Under the pieces are notes generated by a model. That model was not told the origin of the DNA and made no database searches. It saw nothing but the letters and a program-made list of their open reading frames with translations. 64,000 bases of DNA from Fimbriimonadaceae bacterium. Lineage in GTDB: Bacteria > Armatimonadota > Fimbriimonadia > Fimbriimonadales > Fimbriimonadaceae. Where the stretch lies: NCBI GenBank assembly GCA_019638675.1, contig JAHBTE010000001.1, forward strand, positions 214,605-278,604. The letters are read 5' to 3'. The translations under genes and the position numbers were made by a program. Shown here one piece after another: positions 58,341-64,000 of the stretch (its first letter is position 1; each line of letters begins with the position of its first letter).

Positions 58341-60278
58341 ATGAGCTCATTCCATAAATTCAAACACTTTGTATTCGGAAAACCGATACACGCACGCCAT
58401 GCCCACCACGAAAGACTGAGCGTTACTTTTGGACTCGCAGTTTTTGCATCCGATGCTCTTTCCAGCGTAGCGTACGCAACGGAAGAAGTCCTCCTAGTTC
58501 TTATCCTTGCCGGGAGCCTTGCGGCCTACGGGGTTTTGCCGATCATTGCCGTCTGCCTTGCGGTTCTGCTGGTGATCATAGCCTTCAGTTATTATCAAAC
58601 AATTCACGCTTACCCTGAAAGTGGGGGAACCTACATTGTCAGCACCGATAACCTTGGCCCTTACGCTGGTCAGTTAGCAGGTGCGGCAATTCTAATTGAC
58701 TATGTCCTAACCGTTGCCGTATCGATCTCAGCCGGTGCACAAGCGGTTGTTTCGCTTGCACCACAGCTTCAACCTTATACGGTTCCCATGGCCTGTGGAG
58801 CAGTTGGAATTCTGTGCCTAATGAACCTAAGAGGTGCAAAAGAATCGGGGATTATCTTCGCGATCCCAACTTACGGGTTCGTCGTTCTTATTCTCATCCT
58901 TATAGGTCAATCCATTCGTACTGGAATATCATCCCCCGCAGTTGTTCCTCAGCTTCCGGCTTGGGATGGAAATGAACTCCATACACTCGGCGGATTCTTG
59001 CTTCTTCGTGCGTTTGCCGCTTCTTGTACAGCACTGACCGGAACCGAAGCTCTTGCCGACGGGGTCAAAGCATTTAAGCCGCCAGAATCCAAAAATGCGA
59101 GCAAAGCCCTCGTTATGATGGTCACCCTGCTCACCACCATGTTTATTGGGCTTTCGTGGGCGGCATGGCACAGTGGAATTGTGCCACTTGAATCAGGCAC
59201 CGAAGGTTATCGCACCGTCATTGCTCAGCTTGCGGAGCAACAATTCGGCCCCGGCTTTATGACTTCCGCCATCATGATCATGACGGCGGCGATTCTGTTC
59301 CTAGCGGCAAACACAGCCTACGCGGACTTTCCTCGACTTGCCAGCTTTGTTGCCCGGGACGGCTACCTTCCGCGTCAGCTTGGAACGGTTGGGGATCGGC
59401 TTGTTTTTCAAAACGGGATTATCCTGCTTTCGCTCATTGCCATGGGATTGATCATTAAGTTCAATGCCGATACCCACTCTCTTATTCCTCTTTACGCGCT
59501 GGGCGTTTTTGTTGCGTTTACTCTCAGTCAAGCAGGAATGTTTAGATACTTCCGCAAACGACGCTGGATGGTTCTCAAACGCAAAGATTTAGAAGCCGAT
59601 GATGAGCACCCGACGGCAAGTCCGCGTGAACGAATCAAGGCGGCACGCAAGTTTGCTGTCCAATCTGCTGTTTCTGGTTTTGGCGCACTCGTCACTCTCT
59701 GTGTAGCGGGCATTCTTATCTATACCAAATGGGAAGAACGAATTTGGATCGTTATTATCGCCATGGCGATTTTGATGACTATCTTCAATCTGATTAGCAG
59801 GTACTACAAATCGCTCGCTAAAAAACTCACAGTTACTCGTGCCGATAGCTTGCCGGAAATCAAGGCCACTACTCTGCTCCTGGTTCCGCGAATGCACAAA
59901 GGCATTTTGCTCCCCATTCAGTATGCCAAGGCGATGTCTCCCGACGCCCGGGCAATTCATGTTGCTTTAGGGCAAGAATCGGCAAAACGAATCAAAGAAG
60001 ACTGGAATAATTTCGGCGTCGAAATGCCGCTCATCATTCTCGACTCTCCGTACCGTTCAATCATCCAGCCGATTCTGGATTATGTTGACCACGTTCGGAG
60101 TATGGACGCTAAACGCGTCGTCACCGTGATCGTGCCTCAAGCCGTTCCCAAACACTGGTGGCAGGGACTTTTGCATAACAACGCCGCCATATTGCTCAAG
60201 CTGGCCTTAGGCACCAGACGTAATGTCGTCATAACAAATATCCGATACTTTATCGAAGGCGAACAAGAAAATCAATGA
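58341..60278 (+). CDS. APC-family permease with cytosolic C-terminal domain
   Basis: The product has 645 residues. An amino-acid-polyamine-cation transporter core of about 12 helices (residues about 30-480) carries FASDALSSVAYATEE and the segment SYYQTIHAYPESGGTYIVS of the AA-permease type. The C-terminal ~160 residues are soluble and USP-like (LLVPRMHKGILLPIQYAKAM, HVALGQESAKRI). Such cytosolic domains may sense ligand or regulate transport. I chose ATG 58341 over TTG 58332. Substrate unknown. The STAS/USP gene overlaps its stop by 4 bases. Confidence 0.88.
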   Translation: MSSFHKFKHFVFGKPIHARHAHHERLSVTFGLAVFASDALSSVAYATEEVLLVLILAGSLAAYGVLPIIAVCLAVLLVIIAFSYYQTIHAYPESGGTYIVSTDNLGPYAGQLAGAAILIDYVLTVAVSISAGAQAVVSLAPQLQPYTVPMACGAVGILCLMNLRGAKESGIIFAIPTYGFVVLILILIGQSIRTGISSPAVVPQLPAWDGNELHTLGGFLLLRAFAASCTALTGTEALADGVKAFKPPESKNASKALVMMVTLLTTMFIGLSWAAWHSGIVPLESGTEGYRTVIAQLAEQQFGPGFMTSAIMIMTAAILFLAANTAYADFPRLASFVARDGYLPRQLGTVGDRLVFQNGIILLSLIAMGLIIKFNADTHSLIPLYALGVFVAFTLSQAGMFRYFRKRRWMVLKRKDLEADDEHPTASPRERIKAARKFAVQSAVSGFGALVTLCVAGILIYTKWEERIWIVIIAMAILMTIFNLISRYYKSLAKKLTVTRADSLPEIKATTLLLVPRMHKGILLPIQYAKAMSPDARAIHVALGQESAKRIKEDWNNFGVEMPLIILDSPYRSIIQPILDYVDHVRSMDAKRVVTVIVPQAVPKHWWQGLLHNNAAILLKLALGTRRNVVITNIRYFIEGEQENQ

Positions 60279-61090
60279 TTGTTGAATCGTACGAAGACGT
60301 GATTGTCCTTTCCGGCCCTCTAACCGCCGGATTCTGGGACGCCGTACAAACCGCTATTGCGCTCACATTGAGGCGAAATCCAACGGGCGTTATCGTAGAT
60401 TGCAGCCAAATTACGAAAATCAACGAGGAAGGCGCAAAAACCTTCCAGTCTGCCATTGATTACGTACTTGAACACGATGGAGCGCGAATTATTTTCGCTG
60501 GCGTTCCTGATGCCGTGATGGACGTCTTACGATCCGTTCCCGCCGTGCGTTCACAGCTTGCACTCGCTGACTCCGTTGAGGATGCCCGCACGTCGCTCAA
60601 CCTTTTTGAATCGAAGGAAACCAAAAAGCGCCGCTTATCTGAAGAAACCAGATCGAAGCATATCCTCGCCGTTGTTTGCCCAAATGAGTGCGACGCCCAC
60701 TTTTTGAAGACGATCGCAGAGCATCTCAGCACGGCGCCGGCTCACCTGGTTATCCTCTTCCCCATCATTGTTCCGCGCGACCTCCCGCTTCACGCCCCTG
60801 TGCCAGAAGAAGAGCATAAACTTTTTGCCTTCGCCGAAAAAGCCCGCGAAATGTTTGCGAATTCTGAGAGTCTTGCCGAAGTCCGCTTAGAACGCACTCG
60901 TGATATTCCCGCGCTCGTTGCGGAAATTGCGGAAGAAATCAATGCCCAGCAAGTTATTGTCAGCATCGCGGCAAGCCATGATCAGGATTCTGATAGTGCG
61001 CGGAACTTCGGTGCCCTGCTCACCAAAATCAAGCAACCGCTCGTTTTCGTTCGGTCAGGTTGTGATCAAGAGCAATCTATAACAAACTAG
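60275..61090 (+). CDS. STAS-domain protein with USP-like C-domain
   Basis: This 271-residue protein has an N-terminal STAS-like fold (VIVLSGPLTAGFWDAV, PTGVIVDCSQITKINEEGAKTF, about 1-105). A charged linker and a C-terminal domain with a universal-stress-like layout follow (ILAVVCPNECDAHFLKTIAE, then VIVSIAASHDQDSDSA, about 125-265). The ATGA overlap with the permease gene suggests the two products act together, perhaps with the STAS part regulating transport. I know no described pair of this kind by name. The 3' end overlaps tsaC by 14 bases. Confidence 0.72.
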   Translation: MIVESYEDVIVLSGPLTAGFWDAVQTAIALTLRRNPTGVIVDCSQITKINEEGAKTFQSAIDYVLEHDGARIIFAGVPDAVMDVLRSVPAVRSQLALADSVEDARTSLNLFESKETKKRRLSEETRSKHILAVVCPNECDAHFLKTIAEHLSTAPAHLVILFPIIVPRDLPLHAPVPEEEHKLFAFAEKAREMFANSESLAEVRLERTRDIPALVAEIAEEINAQQVIVSIAASHDQDSDSARNFGALLTKIKQPLVFVRSGCDQEQSITN

Positions 61091-62012
61091 CGCTTGCTTT
61101 TTTCAAGCGATCCCAGACGGCTTCCCATTCTGGTTCAGTAGGCGGTTCTTCTACGAAGATTCTTGCTGGTTTTTGAAGGTCTAATCGCTTGAGGGCTCCG
61201 TACAAAACAGCACCGTAAGCCTGAGCATTTCGCGGCATTTTAATTTGATGCGCGCCGTGAGCTTCAAAGAATGTGAGCCCACTATCGTGTTCGCCAAGCT
61301 GTTGTTTAACCAATTCAACCGGCGCACCGGGAGCATAGTGACGGCGATACATCCCTGGCGATTTGCGAATATCCTCGTGCGGCACATGCCCAAGTGGTTT
61401 GCCAAGCAAAATCTGGATATCCGCACGAGAAATCGCTCCTGGTCGCAGAATCCTCGGCACGTCGCTTGTGAGGTCGATGACGGTGCTCTCAAGCCCAATT
61501 TCGCATCGCCCGCCGTCCAAGACTAAATCAACGTCAACAAGGATTTCTGGATCAAGATCTTCGACACTGGTTGGGCTGAGGCCCATAAAAACGTTGGCAC
61601 TTGGAGCCGCAATTGGCCGATCAGCCGCTTTAATGACATCGCGGGCGACGAAGTGCCGGGGCACCCGAACCGCGACAGTATCCAACCCGCCCGTAGTTTC
61701 TGTGGGAACCTCTAACCGTTTCTTAAGAACTAGTGTCAGCGGGCCGGGCCAATACCTCTCGGCGATTTTCCAAGCCAAATCAGGAATATCTTGAGCAACT
61801 AGCTCTAATTGCTTTGCGTCCGCTAGGTGAATAATCAGCGGGTTTTCAGAAGGCCGTCCTTTGATTTCAAAAACCCGCCGAACCGCTTCTGGATTGAGAG
61901 CATCGCAGGCTAAACCGTAGACGGTTTCGGTCGGGATAACAACAACCCCACCTTCGCGCAGAATACGCCCGGCTTCATTTATCGCGTCCTGAGTCGGGTG
62001 AACAATGCTCAT
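61077..62012 (-). CDS. tsaC: L-threonylcarbamoyladenylate synthase (Sua5/YwlC type)
   Basis: Makes threonylcarbamoyl-AMP from Thr, bicarbonate and ATP for the tRNA t6A modification. The TsaC core is seen in VIPTETVYGLACDA, FEIKGRPSENPLIIH, PGPLTLVL and AVRVPRH. The C-terminal Sua5 domain (SPGMYRRHYAPGAPVELV onward) is present, so this is the two-domain Sua5 type. The start ATG 62012 forms an ATGA overlap with the end of aroE; an in-frame start at 62066 adds only unlikely codons. It converges with the STAS gene. Confidence 0.95.
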   Translation of the reverse strand: MSIVHPTQDAINEAGRILREGGVVVIPTETVYGLACDALNPEAVRRVFEIKGRPSENPLIIHLADAKQLELVAQDIPDLAWKIAERYWPGPLTLVLKKRLEVPTETTGGLDTVAVRVPRHFVARDVIKAADRPIAAPSANVFMGLSPTSVEDLDPEILVDVDLVLDGGRCEIGLESTVIDLTSDVPRILRPGAISRADIQILLGKPLGHVPHEDIRKSPGMYRRHYAPGAPVELVKQQLGEHDSGLTFFEAHGAHQIKMPRNAQAYGAVLYGALKRLDLQKPARIFVEEPPTEPEWEAVWDRLKKASASLL

Positions 62013-62803
62013 AACTCTACGCTCGTAAGCATAGCCTCTCGCGGCGCTGTTTTTTTCAACCACCACTCAAAAGCTAGGGCCGCTTGTTCCACAAGCATCG
62101 GTTTTCCGTCCAGCACTCGGCAGCCGCTCACAAATGCATCTGCCAAAAACGGTGTCATCCCATTAGTGTAGCCAAGGTCGTAGGCGAGGCAATCTGGATT
62201 CACATTTCGCCAATCAACCGCGATCCCGACTCCAGAAATGCTTGCTGAAGTTGCGTTGATGACCGCATCAGCCCCTATAGGATCGGCGTCGGGAAGTATG
62301 CGAGCGGAGATTCCAATCTTTCCCAGTAAATCATCTAATTTTTGAGGAGTTCTATTCCATACAGAAATTTCGTATCCAGCTTCATAAACCCCTACCAAGA
62401 GTGCCCTGGCCGTTCCGCCCGCCCCAAGAAATGCAAGCTTCGCGCCAGGGTTGACCTTATTCTCAATGAGGGTCTGCAGAAAAGCGGGCACATCTGTATT
62501 TATCCCAGTTCGAGAATGCAGACACAGAGTATTGAGTGCGCCGTATTTTCCTTCACCAACCCAGTTCTGAGCCGCTTCTTTCAACGGAACCGTTACATTC
62601 AATCCCTTGTAGCCGAGTGACTTCACATGCTCCACCGCTTGGTTGAATTCTTCTAGTGGAACTCGAATCGCTTGATAGCTTAGGCTCAATCCAAGAACTT
62701 CATAAGCCTTGTTATGAATAACCGGAGATAACGAATGGTTGATCGGGTCGCCGATGACGGCATAGTCACCAGCAGGAGCTTCGCGCCATTCGTGCCAACT
62801 CAT
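62009..62803 (-). CDS. aroE: Shikimate dehydrogenase
   Basis: Reduces 3-dehydroshikimate with NADPH in the aromatic amino acid path. The 264-residue product shows GDPINHSLSPVIHN, LNVTVPLKEAA (catalytic Lys), GAGGTARALLVGV (nucleotide loop) and a C-terminal LVEQAALAFEWW. It is translationally coupled at both ends (4-base overlaps) with tsaC and the YqeG/GtrA gene. Confidence 0.95.
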   Translation of the reverse strand: MSWHEWREAPAGDYAVIGDPINHSLSPVIHNKAYEVLGLSLSYQAIRVPLEEFNQAVEHVKSLGYKGLNVTVPLKEAAQNWVGEGKYGALNTLCLHSRTGINTDVPAFLQTLIENKVNPGAKLAFLGAGGTARALLVGVYEAGYEISVWNRTPQKLDDLLGKIGISARILPDADPIGADAVINATSASISGVGIAVDWRNVNPDCLAYDLGYTNGMTPFLADAFVSGCRVLDGKPMLVEQAALAFEWWLKKTAPREAMLTSVEL

Positions 62804-63885
62804 TTCTTCTTAAAGGTCCACAGCCTCTGACCGGCGAAATTCCAGAAGAATGCGGTCACCATGCCGAGCACACTCGCCGCCGCCCACTTCATCATTGGGC
62901 TGGCATCGGCTAACCGCTGACCAACTGCACCAACAGAAACTGATATCACCATTCCGATCAGGGCCACGGTGTAGAACTGCGCCACCTGCTTCACCGTGAT
63001 CTTTTCATGCGTCGTGCGGAATGTATACAAGCGGTTTAGGTAATACGAAACAAAAATTGCGATTAGCACCGGGCCGATTTTCAGAGGCGCGTATGCGGCA
63101 TCTTGCAGATGCTCGGCATCCAGCGGCCAGCCTAAATTGAACGTGCGAATCGTCCATTCCCCCACCACATCCCGCAAACTTTGAGAACCTGCTTGCGCCT
63201 TAAACATCAGCACGTAATGTAATCCCCAGTCCACTGCGGTAGCGACTCCACCCACCATAGCAAACTTGACAAACTGCCGAATAATGTTGTGACTGAAGAA
63301 CCCTGGTTTATCAATTGCATCCGCACCATCGGCTTGAAAATAGCGGTACAGAAACCGTCCAATGATTTTCTCGACATTGCGAGAAAAGTAACGTGTTCCG
63401 ACAAATTCGCGCTTGCCGATTGGCTTAACCCAAATAGCATCGATACCAGCACGATTCGCTCCCCAAATATCGGTTAAGAGCTGGTCACCAATCATTACTG
63501 CTTCATCCACATGAACCTTGTATTTCTCGACAGCAAGTTCGTACATTCTGGGATGCGGCTTGAACTTATCGCGAATAAACGGAACGTCCAGCTTTGCTGA
63601 TAGCCTTTCAAGTCTTTCTGGATTGCGCGTATTGCTGAGAATACAAAGCTCAAATCCGATTGTGCGCGCCGCGGTTATCCAATCGAATGTCACCTTAGAA
63701 ATTTCTTCAGCCCTCCAAGGCAAAAGCGTGTTGTCAACGTCGAGCAAAATCAGTCGCTTGCCGTCGTTCCACAGCTCTTGCAGATTGACTTCTTCTAAGG
63801 TGTGCAGAGCCGCAACCGGACTAAAACGCCGGATATGCAATGGCACAGCGGTTCGATCAACAACACCGGGGCGGAAATGTCTCAT
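62800..63885 (-). CDS. Fusion of YqeG-type HAD phosphatase and GtrA-like membrane domain
   Basis: The N-terminal half (about residues 1-175) is a YqeG/HAD-IIIA phosphatase with LLDVDNTLLPW (nucleophile Asp and partner), ILSNTRN, KPHPRMYE (Lys) and MIGDQLLTDIWGANR (Asp). The C-terminal half (about 205-361) has four membrane helices of the GtrA type (FAMVGGVATAVDWGLHYVLMF, IFVSYYLNRLYTF, VAQFYTVALIGMVISVSVG, NFAGQRLWTF). GtrA proteins are often linked to lipid-linked sugar movement. A single polypeptide joining both is unusual. It is coupled to mltG upstream (ATGA) and aroE downstream; in many bacteria yqeG neighbours aroE and related genes, as here. Confidence 0.9.
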   Translation of the reverse strand: MRHFRPGVVDRTAVPLHIRRFSPVAALHTLEEVNLQELWNDGKRLILLDVDNTLLPWRAEEISKVTFDWITAARTIGFELCILSNTRNPERLERLSAKLDVPFIRDKFKPHPRMYELAVEKYKVHVDEAVMIGDQLLTDIWGANRAGIDAIWVKPIGKREFVGTRYFSRNVEKIIGRFLYRYFQADGADAIDKPGFFSHNIIRQFVKFAMVGGVATAVDWGLHYVLMFKAQAGSQSLRDVVGEWTIRTFNLGWPLDAEHLQDAAYAPLKIGPVLIAIFVSYYLNRLYTFRTTHEKITVKQVAQFYTVALIGMVISVSVGAVGQRLADASPMMKWAAASVLGMVTAFFWNFAGQRLWTFKKK

Positions 63886-64000
63886 TTATTCGCCTCGGCG
63901 GCTTTCCATTCTCCACGCGCCTTTTTGATCGCGGCAAGATGATCGGCATAGGATGGAGTGAAATAGTGCGAACGGTCGGGCTTAGCTACGTAGAACAAAT
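63882..64000 (-). CDS. mltG: Endolytic transglycosylase MltG, C-terminal end only
   Basis: The last 38 residues before the stop read like the MltG C-terminus (LFYVAKPDRSHYFTPSYADH). MltG cleaves nascent peptidoglycan strands at the membrane. Most of the gene lies beyond the right edge. The stop overlaps the ATG of the YqeG/GtrA gene in an ATGA junction, so mltG heads this four-gene chain as far as can be seen. Confidence 0.85.
   Translation of the reverse strand, partial: LFYVAKPDRSHYFTPSYADHLAAIKKARGEWKAAEANK

Overview
The window looks like a chromosomal segment of a free-living, Gram-negative-type bacterium of moderate GC content (about half, judged by eye). My best guess is the Armatimonadota (Fimbriimonadia); this is inferred from gene content and has not been tested by any search. 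Pointers include an orphan ftsZ outside any dcw cluster, ThyX rather than ThyA, secreted proteins with a FlgD-type C-terminal Ig domain, a Tat-exported DUF1501 protein, HTTM membrane proteins, a heptose-7-phosphate kinase and an outer-membrane barrel protein. Coding density is high. Many neighbours overlap by 1-4 bases (ATGA, TGATG, TAATG), so translational coupling is common. I see no prophage, insertion sequence or CRISPR array.

Layout. 1-4296 (minus): dxs, cut by the left edge, and a four-gene overlapping cassette of HTTM partner, HTTM membrane protein, unknown protein and a GAF protein related to free-methionine sulfoxide reductase. 4355-5854: nadB. 5857-14589 (minus): a cell-surface block with an unknown secreted protein, an Ig-like plus OstA/LptD-like barrel protein, a large FlgD-Ig protein, and a CsgG/FlgT-like protein with a Gly/Ser/Thr repeat. 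14835-17082 (minus): a frameshifted coaE and rpsA. 17262-24664: a Ppx/GppA-like gene and an ArnT-like glycosyltransferase, then comEA, a hydrolase, folD and purE on the minus strand, then ftsZ and an HELGH peptidase. 24661-33711: a nitroreductase, small envelope proteins, a PfkB kinase, an mntR-like gene with no normal start codon, dapF, an unknown 650-residue protein, a MerR-type regulator, thyX with a duplicated 3' end, and pabA/trpG. 33705-44824: an unknown secreted protein, a candidate small RNA, typA, two tandem TPR lipoproteins, two small NTF2-like membrane proteins, a DUF1501 gene, lipB, a class III nucleotide cyclase and a basic protein. 44875-49370 (minus): pyrR-pyrB-pyrC-lipoprotein-rfaE1. 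49622-53662: a small gene with a structured leader, RNase HIII, DinB-like, HlyIII-like and membrane-protein genes, a DEAD-box helicase and tRNA-Ile(GAT). 53723-64000: a polysaccharide deacetylase, a PQQ-repeat protein, dprA, nagA, an APC permease with a STAS/USP partner, and the minus-strand chain mltG-YqeG/GtrA-aroE-tsaC.

The genes cover isoprenoid, NAD, lysine/peptidoglycan, pyrimidine, folate, lipoate and shikimate metabolism, DNA uptake (comEA, dprA), translation and a large set of envelope proteins. The most distinctive observations are the following. (1) A diverged duplicate of the thyX 3' end flanks a small unknown ORF and looks like the scar of an element inserted at a gene 3' end. 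(2) coaE and mntR each seem to lack one base; these are real mutations, recoding or assembly errors. (3) There is a candidate plus-strand small RNA with an intrinsic terminator at 35316-35441. (4) The surface cluster, the HTTM cassette and the paired CLWD lipoproteins are uncharacterised and could be undescribed systems.
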